DNA of 5,315 nucleotides from Syntrophaceae bacterium (GCA_003165115.1 PLSJ01000070.1:979-6293); one strand, 5' to 3'. Positions 1-4,585 are shown, numbered from the stretch's first letter. Notes: generated from the sequence alone by a model not told the origin. Made by a program: numbers and translations.

Positions 1-168
1 GTAGCCGGTGGCGGTGATCGCCTCGTAGTCCACCCCCTTGAGAAGACCCCGGGCCGCCTCGAAGGGGTCATGGAGGGTGAGGGCCTTGCGGCTGACGACA
101 AGCCCGCCGCCGTCGATGACGGCGAGCTTGACCGTGCGTGACCCTATATCGATGCCGGCTGTCCTCAA
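1..168 (-). CDS. 2-hydroxyacyl-CoA dehydratase-type activase (BadF/BadG/BcrA/BcrD ATPase family), N-terminal part
   Basis: The first 56 codons are present and the gene runs off the left edge. The N-terminus reads LRTAGIDIGSRTVKLAVIDG, the phosphate-1 segment of the ASKHA ATPase fold found in CoA-dehydratase and benzoyl-CoA-reductase activators. The visible part ends in ATGY, where this family usually continues with GR. Known members are homodimeric [4Fe-4S] ATPases that inject an electron into a partner dehydratase or reductase at the cost of ATP. The likely start is TTG at 168-166, overlapping the stop of the upstream reductase gene as TTGA; a GAGG SD lies at 176-173. This layout suggests translational coupling, and the partner is almost certainly the protein at 165-1445. 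The bridging-helix cysteines that hold the cluster lie outside the window, so the function rests on the N-terminal motif and the neighbour. Confidence 0.85.
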   Translation of the reverse strand, partial: MRTAGIDIGSRTVKLAVIDGGGLVVSRKALTLHDPFEAARGLLKGVDYEAITATGY

Positions 169-1445
169 CTCGCCTCTATCCTCTCACGAAACGCCTCCAC
201 ACGCGTTTTGATCTGCCCCGCGTCCTCCTGGCTGTAATCGGTCTCCAAACGCAGGACGGGAATGCCCGCCTTCTCCAGCTCCGCTTCGACCGGACCGGCC
301 TCGACGGTATAGGGATGGCAGAACTGGAGGCTGTAATGGATGACGCCCTGGGCGTTGTATCGTTTGAACATGTCCTTTACATGATCGACCCGGCTCGGGT
401 TCGGGGTGAAGACGGCGCAGTCGATCTTGAAATACCTTTCCGTGACCGCCTCAATCAGTTGATCGACCGTTTCACCCTTATCATCGGTGAGCCACTGAGT
501 GCCCCTCTCGCCCACGCAGGATTCCTCGCCCACGATCACCGCGCCGCTCGCCTCGACGATCATGGGTACTTTCCAATTGGGCACCGCCATGGGACACCCC
601 GATATGAGCACACGGGTGGTCTTCTTCGGGAAGACGCCCTTGCCGTCCTTCACGCGCCCCTCAAGCTCGTCGCAGAGGGCGTTCACGGAAGCCGTAAAGC
701 GCACCGGGTCGTCGTAGAAAAAGACCTGGTTGATGAGGAGCGCATCTAAACCCGATATGGGCGCGGGATCGGCCTTTCGCAGGTCGGCGAGGCGCCTCGT
801 AGCCCTGCGCTTCGCGTTCGTCGTCTCTATGGCGTTCTTCAGGGAGTCGACGGTGATCGTTTTGCCGCTCGCGTCCTCCATCTTCTTCATGAACCTCAGA
901 TATTCCGCCTTGAGAAGGCCGCGTCCGGCGTCGCTCTTCATCTGGGGGAGGTCGATGACGTAGAGGTCTTTGACCATGGGCGCGAGGACTTCATATGCCT
1001 TCTTCTTGCCGTCGCAGGTATTTTCGCCCACGACGATGTCGCTCGCCTCGACGTAAGGGCACACCTTGCCCAGTTTGAAGCCGAAGGCGGACTTGATGAG
1101 CGGGCAAATGTTGCGGGGGAGGACTGCTTCCGCGGCCTCGAAGTTGAAGTCGGCGCCGGCGCAAAGCCCCACGGAGACGCCGTCGACGGCGAGGATCAGC
1201 TCCTCCGGGACGAAGACGCAGTACGAGCCGACCACTATGCGGCCTTGCGCCTTTGCGTCCACGATCTCTTTGATCCGCAGGCCGTGCACCTCGCTCATGA
1301 CGAAGTCGAAGTACTTCATCCCTTCGGGGCGGTCTCTCTGCGACAGGAAAATGTCCTGGTAGGCCTCTCCAAGGACGGAAAGGAGCGCGTCGTGGGACTT
1401 AAGGTCAAGACCCAGATCCGACCACATTGGCGTGTAATCCGACAT
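165..1445 (-). CDS. Double-cubane-cluster-type anaerobic reductase (2-hydroxyglutaryl-CoA dehydratase D-component family)
   Basis: The protein has 426 aa, full length for the HGD-D family. Two similar halves carry the cysteine motifs. The N-terminal half has C76, C95, C114 (CPLIKS), C129 (CPY) and C144 (ENTCDGKKKAYE). The C-terminal half has C284 (SGCPMAVPNWK), C310 (EESCVGER) and C376 (QFCHPYTVEA). The CPLIKS...CPY...TCDGKKK plus GCPxxxPNWK pattern resembles E. coli YjiM and the Carboxydothermus double-cubane cluster protein (DCCP), whose [Fe8S9] cluster reduces small molecules with ATP-driven electrons from an activase. C114, C129, C144, C284, C310 and C376 are my candidate ligands by pattern only. 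The start is ATG at 1445, with SD AAAGGAGG at 1458-1451 and 5-nt spacing. The activase gene follows with a 4-nt overlap. The true substrate is unknown; a CoA-ester dehydratase subunit is less likely because only one such subunit gene is present. Confidence 0.88.
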   Translation of the reverse strand: MSDYTPMWSDLGLDLKSHDALLSVLGEAYQDIFLSQRDRPEGMKYFDFVMSEVHGLRIKEIVDAKAQGRIVVGSYCVFVPEELILAVDGVSVGLCAGADFNFEAAEAVLPRNICPLIKSAFGFKLGKVCPYVEASDIVVGENTCDGKKKAYEVLAPMVKDLYVIDLPQMKSDAGRGLLKAEYLRFMKKMEDASGKTITVDSLKNAIETTNAKRRATRRLADLRKADPAPISGLDALLINQVFFYDDPVRFTASVNALCDELEGRVKDGKGVFPKKTTRVLISGCPMAVPNWKVPMIVEASGAVIVGEESCVGERGTQWLTDDKGETVDQLIEAVTERYFKIDCAVFTPNPSRVDHVKDMFKRYNAQGVIHYSLQFCHPYTVEAGPVEAELEKAGIPVLRLETDYSQEDAGQIKTRVEAFRERIEAS

Positions 1446-1450
1446 GAAAA

Positions 1451-1507
1451 CCTCCTTTGAAATAAAAAATCCGGCCGCACACTCTCTGCGCCGGATTCCA
1501 AAGGAGG
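1451..1507 (-). promoter_or_regulatory. SD-sequestering hairpin with embedded terminator-like stem
   Basis: On the minus strand CCTCCTTTG (1507-1499) is the exact complement of CAAAGGAGG (1459-1451), which contains the reductase SD. Between them lies a second perfect 8-bp stem, AATCCGGC (1497-1490) with GCCGGATT (1475-1468). It can be extended by GCA/TGC past one bulged G. The 3' arm runs straight into a T-rich stretch (TTTTATTT, 1467-1460), so the inner stem also looks like an intrinsic terminator. Either the outer stem blocks ribosome binding, the inner stem stops transcription, or both. The T-rich stretch follows the stem only on the minus strand, which fits a role in this transcript. Confidence 0.65.
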
Positions 1508-1538
1508 CTTACCTTCGCGTTAAGGCGGAGAAAGTGCG

Positions 1539-1584
1539 GACACGGTCGTAAGTGGGGACCAGACTGGCCCCCGGTATGCGTGTC
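1539..1584 (-). promoter_or_regulatory. Nested stems in the reductase leader (possible sensor domain)
   Basis: The outer stem is GACACG (1584-1579) with CGTGTC (1544-1539), 6 perfect base pairs. The inner stem is GGGGGCCA (1572-1565) with TGGTCCCC (1561-1554), 8 bp closing a 3-nt loop. They are separated by a 6/9-nt asymmetric internal loop. The inner stem contains a G-U pair on the minus strand that would be an A-C mismatch on the plus strand, which argues that the minus-strand RNA is the functional molecule. A competing 6-bp pairing, AGACTG (1589-1584) with CAGTCT (1566-1561), would disrupt both stems and might be an alternative state. Confidence 0.5.
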
Positions 1585-1587
1585 AGT

Positions 1588-1648
1588 CTAATGGAATGAA
1601 TAACTGTGCTTTTTTGCGCATGATCCCTTTCGCCTTTATTCTCATTAG
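1588..1648 (-). promoter_or_regulatory. Bulged 10-bp stem at the 5' end of the reductase leader
   Basis: CTAATGAGAAT (1648-1638) pairs with ATTCCATTAG (1597-1588), giving 10 bp with one bulged A at 1642. An alternative or additional inner stem is GAATAA (1641-1636) with TTATTC (1603-1598). The stem starts about 10 nt after the predicted transcription start and ends 3 nt before the next stem, so the leader is almost continuously paired. Confidence 0.45.
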
Positions 1649-1664
1649 CATGAAGTACCGCTAT

Positions 1665-1693
1665 ATATTAAAGGGACACCGGTGCAATGTCAA
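1665..1693 (-). promoter_or_regulatory. Sigma70-type promoter of the reductase-activase operon
   Basis: On the minus strand TTGACA (1693-1688, perfect -35 consensus) is followed after exactly 17 bp by TAATAT (1670-1665, 4 of 6 -10 bases). The expected transcription start is near 1658. The spacer contains the 8-bp palindrome CACCGGTG (1677-1684), a possible repressor or activator site. The promoter is divergent from that of the dodecin gene. Confidence 0.65.
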
Positions 1694-1726
1694 GGCTCAA
1701 TTCGCAGGCGTGACGCGCGGAAAATG

Positions 1727-1755
1727 TTGACATGGACGCGCAAGGCTGTTAGCTT
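1727..1755 (+). promoter_or_regulatory. Putative promoter of the dodecin gene
   Basis: TTGACA (1727-1732) is a perfect -35 box. A weak -10 candidate, TAGCTT (1750-1755), lies 17 bp downstream, about 39 nt before the dodecin ATG. The -10 match is poor, so the exact box is uncertain. The position just upstream of an isolated gene supports it. Confidence 0.45.
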
Positions 1756-1793
1756 GTAAAAAGTGAAAGTTGCCGGGAGGGAGGATCGAAAGA

Positions 1794-2003
1794 ATGGATG
1801 GAAGGGTAGCGAGGGTGACAGAGGTCGTTGCGGGATCTCCGAAGAGCTTCGACGACGCGGTCATGGTCGGTTTCAGAAGGGCCTCGAAGACGTTAAGGGG
1901 CATAACGGGCATTAAGGTCAAGGACTGGAGAGCAAGGGTAGAAGACGGAAAGATCGTGGAATACAGGGTAACATTGGAAGTGTTGTTTATCCTTGAGAGC
2001 TGA
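1794..2003 (+). CDS. Dodecin family small protein
   Basis: The 69-aa product matches dodecin in length and pattern: VARVTEVVAGSPKSFDDAV, then the helix ending in RASKTLRGITG, and the strands VEDGKIVEYRVTLEVLF. Dodecins form hollow dodecamers that store or buffer flavins, or bind CoA in some lineages. ATG 1794 was chosen because it gives the usual N-terminus and has GGGAGG (1775-1780) and GAGG (1781-1784) upstream; a TTG at 1770 would add 8 atypical residues and lie before the SD. In classical flavin-binding dodecins (Halobacterium, Thermus) a Trp stacks on the flavin at the position occupied here by Gly39; the only Trp is W45, six residues later. The ligand may therefore differ. The gene stands alone on this strand and its end overlaps the convergent glycosyltransferase by 17 bp. 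Confidence 0.88.
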   Translation: MDGRVARVTEVVAGSPKSFDDAVMVGFRRASKTLRGITGIKVKDWRARVEDGKIVEYRVTLEVLFILES

Positions 2004-2931
2004 CGCGGAGTCCGGCGCCTGCCGGACAGCCGCGCAGATGCCACAGGAGAAGCTGCGCGTAGTAACGGTACTTTCTCCTGATCGGCTTAACAAAGAGGAC
2101 AAAGGGCAACAGGGTCGCCGGCAGAAGAAACAGGAGGGCTTTGCACACCCTCACCAGGACGAACGCGCCGTAGTAGATCCGTGAATGGTATTTCCCGATG
2201 AATTTGTAGAGGGAGATGGAGTATTCAATCCTCCCCCTTATCCAGGATTGCGCCACCGTTTTCCCCTGGAGATGGACCATCTTCGATGCGGGAAAGAAGA
2301 CCACCCTTGAGCCGGTCTTTCTTGCGCGGAGACAAAGGTCCGTCTCTTCCAGAAAGAAAAAGAACCTCTCATCGAAGCCGCCGAGGCGGTCGAGGAGCTG
2401 CCTCCTCGCCATCAGGGCCGCGCCTATCAGTGAAGCCACGTCAAGGGGGGATGAGCCGGTCCCACCCTTTGTCCTGAAGCCGGGAAAAAGGGCCTCCAGC
2501 ACTGCTCTGGGGACAATCTCCAGGGCAAGGGAAGGCATAGGGGCGAAGGAACGCTGGGGCCTCATATCCTCATGGACGAGCTGGGGAGCGATAATGCCGA
2601 TAGCCGGGTCCTGTTCCATGAAGCCGAGCATTTTCATGGTTTCCCCTTCGATCAGGCGTGTGTCGGAATTCAAAAAGAGGACGATTTCACCGGACGCGCG
2701 CCGGTAACCCATGTTCGCGGCGGCCCCGAACCCCCTGTTTTCGGCATTCCTTACGTAGATGACCCTGGGGAATTGTGACGTTATCATATCTTCCGTCCCG
2801 TCCGTCGATCCGTTGTCGACCACAATCACCTCTTTCGTCGCGGCCGCGATCGACCCGTCGGCCTCCAGGGAAGAAAGGAGCCCGGCGACGAGGTGACTCG
2901 TATTCCTGGTGATGATAACGAGAGAGAGCAC
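1987..2931 (-). CDS. Glycosyltransferase family 2 (rhamnosyltransferase/WbbL-like)
   Basis: The 314-aa protein has a GT-A fold with the family-2 landmarks: N-terminal LSLVIITRN, VVDNGSTDGT (about 38-46), NRGFGAAANMGY (about 66-77), the DxD-like FLNSDTRL (NSD at 88-90) and the acceptor-side acidic motif EETDLCLRA (195-203). This set is typical of enzymes that transfer rhamnose or related sugars from nucleotide donors during O-antigen or capsule synthesis. A hydrophobic stretch (about 254-282, containing ALLFLLPATLLPFVLFV) followed by basic residues suggests membrane attachment. The start chosen is GTG at 2931 with AGGA 6 nt upstream. An upstream TTG at 2997 would run across the divergent trp promoter and add 22 residues unlike the family. 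The donor and acceptor sugars cannot be read from sequence, and no polysaccharide cluster is visible nearby. Confidence 0.87.
   Translation of the reverse strand: MLSLVIITRNTSHLVAGLLSSLEADGSIAAATKEVIVVDNGSTDGTEDMITSQFPRVIYVRNAENRGFGAAANMGYRRASGEIVLFLNSDTRLIEGETMKMLGFMEQDPAIGIIAPQLVHEDMRPQRSFAPMPSLALEIVPRAVLEALFPGFRTKGGTGSSPLDVASLIGAALMARRQLLDRLGGFDERFFFFLEETDLCLRARKTGSRVVFFPASKMVHLQGKTVAQSWIRGRIEYSISLYKFIGKYHSRIYYGAFVLVRVCKALLFLLPATLLPFVLFVKPIRRKYRYYAQLLLWHLRGCPAGAGLRVSSQG
2004..2034. other. Strong GC-rich stem-loop at the convergent gene ends
   Basis: CGCGG (2004-2008) pairs with CCGCG (2030-2034) and GTCCGGC (2010-2016) with GCCGGAC (2021-2027), closing a 4-nt GCCT loop. It begins immediately after the dodecin stop codon and lies within the last codons of the glycosyltransferase. 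There is no T-tract on either side, so it is not a canonical intrinsic terminator. It may protect the dodecin mRNA 3' end or simply reflect GC-rich coding sequence. Confidence 0.4.
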
Positions 2932-2982
2932 GGTATATCCTACCGCATGATTTCGGAAAATCGCAAGGGCGGTTAAAATTCC

Positions 2983-3012
2983 TTGACACCCCGGCAACCC
3001 TCATGCTATAAA
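2983..3012 (+). promoter_or_regulatory. Promoter of the trp leader/trpB transcript
   Basis: TTGACA (2983-2988, perfect -35) and TATAAA (3007-3012, 5 of 6 -10 bases) are separated by 18 bp, and AT-rich sequence lies upstream (2971-2980). Transcription should start near 3018-3020, just before the leader peptide. This is the only plausible promoter for the downstream genes, because just 28 nt separate the second terminator from the trpB ATG. No TrpR-like operator was recognised. Confidence 0.75.
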
Positions 3013-3035
3013 AATTTATGCTCGCGATAAAAAAC

Positions 3036-3083
3036 ATGAAACGTGAGGGCGCATGGTGGTGGTGGTTTAACTCAGGGTTGTGA
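3036..3083 (+). CDS. trpL: trp operon leader peptide, MKREGAWWWWFNSGL
   Basis: This 15-codon ORF contains TGG-TGG-TGG-TGG at 3054-3065. Four consecutive codons for the rarest amino acid, between a promoter and a terminator upstream of a tryptophan synthase gene, are diagnostic of a Trp-sensing leader peptide. Its translation rate, not its product, is the signal. The start is uncertain: ATG 3036 has no clear SD, and an in-frame ATG at 3018 coincides with the predicted transcription start, so a leaderless 21-aa version is possible. The stop codon lies inside the antiterminator segment, as expected for attenuation. Confidence 0.88.
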   Translation: MKREGAWWWWFNSGL

Positions 3084-3117
3084 GACCGCCAGTACCTTAG
3101 GCCATGAGCGGTTTCGC
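3080..3117 (+). promoter_or_regulatory. trp antiterminator stem (segments 2:3)
   Basis: GTGAGACCGC (3080-3089) pairs over 10 bp with GCGGTTTCGC (3108-3117), using two G-U pairs. The 3' strand takes up part of the 5' arm and the loop of terminator 1 (3108-3113), so the two structures are mutually exclusive. Confidence 0.75.
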
Positions 3118-3138
3118 AACCGCTCATGGCCTTTTTTT
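3100..3138 (+). terminator. Attenuator terminator 1 (segments 3:4)
   Basis: GGCCATGAGCGGTT (3100-3113) and AACCGCTCATGGCC (3118-3131) form a perfect 14-bp stem with a TCGC loop, followed by seven T residues (3132-3138). This is an almost ideal Rho-independent terminator. No plus-strand gene other than the leader peptide lies upstream, so it acts as an attenuator. Confidence 0.93.
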
Positions 3139-3155
3139 ATGTAAAGGGCCATGAG
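3123..3155 (+). promoter_or_regulatory. Cross-pairing between terminator 1 and terminator 2 (segments 4:5)
   Basis: CTCATGGCC (3123-3131, 3' arm of terminator 1) is the exact complement of GGCCATGAG (3147-3155, 5' arm of terminator 2). The pairing can extend by TTT/AAA past one bulged G. If segment 3 is held in the antiterminator, segment 4 is free to capture segment 5 and prevent terminator 2. The complementarity is seen; its use as a second antiterminator is inferred. Confidence 0.55.
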
Positions 3156-3177
3156 ATATCTCGTGGCCCTTTTTTTT
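3143..3177 (+). terminator. Attenuator terminator 2 (segments 5:6)
   Basis: AAAGGGCCATGAGAT (3143-3157) and ATCTCGTGGCCCTTT (3158-3172) are complementary except for one T-G pair (3152/3163). A run of eight T residues (3170-3177) follows. Its core arms match those of terminator 1 with a single substitution (CTCGTGGCC against CTCATGGCC), suggesting a local duplication. It lies only 28 nt before the trpB start. Confidence 0.9.
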
Positions 3178-3195
3178 GCGGGTAAATCTGTGGTT

Positions 3196-3201
3196 GGAGG
3201 G
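3196..3201 (+). promoter_or_regulatory. Ribosome binding site of trpB
   Basis: GGAGGG lies 4 nt before ATG 3206. It fixes the start in the frame encoding [19 protein letters not shown], the typical TrpB2 N-terminus, rather than at the ATG 3228 of the frame that encodes the rest of the protein. Confidence 0.85.
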
Positions 3202-3205
3202 AGCT

Positions 3206-4565
3206 ATGCAGACGAAGATACTTCTGGATGAAAAGGAGATGCCGAGGCAGTGGTACAACATTCAGGCAGACCTCTCCGGCCCTGTCCCGCCTCCGCTCCA
3301 TCCGGGGAACGGGGCAGCCGGTCGGGCCGGACGATCTGGCCCCGATCTTGCCCATGAGCCTGATAGAGCAGGAGATGAGCCGGGAGCGCTGGATCGATAT
3401 ACCCGAGGAGGTCCTGGAGAAACTGCGCATCTGGAGGCCGGCGCCGCTCTACCGCGCCTCACGGCTGGAGCGGTTCCTCGGCACCCCGGCGCATATCTAC
3501 TTCAAGCACGAGGGGTTCAGCCCGGCGGGAAGCCACAAGCCGAACACGGCCGTTGCCCAGGCCTATTACAACAAGGCCGCCGGCATCAAGAGGCTGACGA
3601 CCGAGACGGGGGCAGGTCAGTGGGGGTGCGCCCTGGCATTCGCGGGCGGGCAATTCGGGATCGACGTGAAAGTCTACATGGTGAGGGTCAGCTACGACCA
3701 GAAGCCTTACAGGAAGATGTTGATGCAGACCTGGGGGGCCGCGTGCGTGGCGAGCCCGAGCCCCGATACGGCGGCGGGGAGGGAGTTCCTTTCCCATGAC
3801 GCGCAGCACCCCGGCACCCTCGGCATCGCGATCAGCGAAGCGGTGGAGGACGCGGTCACCTCGAAGGACACCCGGTATTCCCTCGGCAGCGTGCTGAACC
3901 ACGTGCTCATGCACCAGACAATAGTGGGGCTTGAGGCCCAGAAGCAGATGGCAAGGACGGGAGATTACCCGGACGTGGTGATCGCGTGCGTGGGCGGGGG
4001 CAGCAACTTCGGCGGTCTCGCCTTTCCTTATCTGAGGGATAAGATATACGACAAAGATATAAGGGTGATCGCCTGCGAGCCGGCTTCCTGTCCCACGCTG
4101 ACCAAGGGGCCGTATGTGTACGACTTCGGCGACACCGCGGGGAAAACGCCCCTCCTGGCCATGTATTCCCTCGGCCATGCCTTCATGCCCGCGCCCATCC
4201 ATGCGGGGGGCTTGCGCTACCACGGGATGGCGCCCCTGGTGAGCAAGCTGCTGGCGGACGGACTCATCGAGGCAAGGGCTTATCCTCAATCCCAGACTTT
4301 CGGGGCGGGCCTGACCTTCGCCCGGACCGAGGGTTTTGTCCCCGCGCCCGAAACGAATCATGCCATCGCGTGTGTGATCGAGGAGGCGAATAGAGCCAGG
4401 GAGGAGGGGAAAGAACGGGTGATCCTGATGAACTTCAGCGGGCACGGCTTGATAGACCTCGGAGCCTACGATGCCTTTCTCTCTGGAAATCTTGAGGATA
4501 CGGCGCTGGAAGACGAGGACGTGCAGAGACTTTTGCGGGACCTGGAAAATTTCCCACGGCCGTGA
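3206..4565 (+). CDS. trpB: Tryptophan synthase beta chain, TrpB2 type (frameshifted as given)
   Basis: This PLP enzyme condenses indole with serine to form tryptophan. The N-terminus (3206 to about 3307) starts [19 protein letters not shown]. From about 3309 the protein continues one frame over with [15 protein letters not shown] to the stop at 4563. Removing one base gives 452 aa, normal for TrpB2. In corrected numbering, SHKPN holds the PLP lysine K111, TETGAGQWG holds the catalytic glutamate E133, and [10 protein letters not shown] (GGGSN 263-267) binds the PLP phosphate. The N-terminal extension and insertions set it apart from the shorter, TrpA-dependent TrpB1. No trpA is visible in the window. 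TrpB2 enzymes often act as free-standing indole-salvaging synthases. The Trp attenuator upstream supports a role in tryptophan supply. All catalytic motifs are intact, so a sequencing error or very recent mutation is more likely than an old pseudogene. Confidence 0.92.
3302..3314 (+). other. Frameshift site within trpB
   Basis: The stretch CCGGGGAACGGGG contains one base too many for an open reading frame. Dropping one G (3304-3307) or one A (3308-3309) restores [10 protein letters not shown], which fits the TrpB2 consensus as I remember it. As written, the upstream frame reads on into unrelated sequence and the downstream frame lacks a proper start. G-runs with adjacent A's are typical places for indel errors. 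Confidence 0.8.
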
Positions 4566-4571
4566 CACGCG

Positions 4572-4585
4572 CTGCCGAAAGGCAG
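4572..4585 (+). other. Short intercistronic hairpin with GAAA tetraloop
   Basis: CTGCC (4572-4576), GAAA loop and GGCAG (4581-4585) form a 5-bp stem directly after trpB. Only three T's follow, so it is at best a weak terminator. The 66-nt gap to the aminotransferase gene contains no other clear signal, and co-transcription of the two genes is likely. Confidence 0.35.

Larger units (their letters stand above)
1446..1658 (-). promoter_or_regulatory. Structured 5' leader of the reductase-activase operon (candidate riboswitch or attenuator)
   Basis: About 210 nt separate the predicted transcription start (near 1658) from the reductase ATG. Read 5' to 3' on the minus strand, the leader has three blocks: a bulged 10-bp stem (1648-1588), two nested stems (1584-1539), and a terminator-like hairpin inside an SD/anti-SD pairing (1507-1451). 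The order is typical of a sensor followed by an expression platform. No conserved core of TPP, cobalamin, c-di-GMP-I or fluoride riboswitches was recognised. It could bind a ligand, a protein, or respond to temperature. The pairings are seen directly; the regulatory role is inferred. Confidence 0.6.
3019..3177 (+). promoter_or_regulatory. Tryptophan attenuator with two tandem terminators
   Basis: This is a transcribed leader controlling trpB. Segment 1 contains four Trp codons (3054-3065) and can pair with segment 2 (GGTGGT, for example 3058-3063, with ACCGCC 3085-3090). Segment 2 (3080-3089) can instead pair with segment 3 (3108-3117) as an antiterminator. Segment 3 otherwise pairs with segment 4 to form terminator 1, and segments 5 and 6 form terminator 2. 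A ribosome stalled on the Trp codons leaves segment 2 free, whereas one reaching the TGA at 3081-3083 covers it. This is classic ribosome-mediated attenuation as in enterobacterial trp operons, here with one additional terminator. The pairings are seen directly; the mechanism is inferred from the known paradigm. Confidence 0.88.

Noticed and set aside
138..749. A 203-aa open frame on the plus strand opposite the reductase gene, and other long frames there.
   Set aside because: They are antisense shadows of the clearly recognisable reductase, caused by GC-rich codon usage. They show no family features.
1598..1637. Resemblance of GGCGAAAGGG...GCGCAAAAAAGC to part of the c-di-GMP-I (GEMM) riboswitch core.
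   Set aside because: The remaining conserved parts of that aptamer do not follow in the right order, and the core spacing does not fit.
1583..1651. A 22-codon open frame on the minus strand inside the reductase leader, ending in TGA at 1585-1583.
   Set aside because: An open stretch of this length is expected by chance. It has no clear SD at its first ATG and no run of one amino acid that would suggest peptide-based attenuation. It also coincides with the paired stems.
1712..1741. Direct repeat GACGCGC at 1712-1718 and 1735-1741 flanking the dodecin -35 box.
   Set aside because: Seven bases of simple GC-rich sequence is too little to support an operator without comparative data.
2932..2997. 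N-terminal extension of the glycosyltransferase to a TTG at 2997.
   Set aside because: It would place coding sequence over the divergent trp promoter, adds residues unlike family-2 glycosyltransferases and lacks a good SD. GTG 2931 has AGGA at proper spacing.
3053..3070. Alternative leader ORF MVVVV (ATG followed by GTG GTG GTG GTT TAA), which would suggest valine attenuation.
   Set aside because: It is the shifted reading of the same TGG repeat. The downstream gene is a tryptophan synthase, the GAGGG before it is only 3 nt from the ATG, and the WWWW frame has its stop placed correctly within the antiterminator.
3139..3144. A start-stop ATGTAA between the two trp terminators.
   Set aside because: There is no SD before it, and such six-base strings are common by chance in AT-rich linkers.
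3459..4568. A 369-aa open frame on the minus strand opposite trpB.
   Set aside because: The composition is rich in Arg, His and Gly with no domain pattern, and it is fully explained as the antisense frame of the strongly conserved TrpB2.
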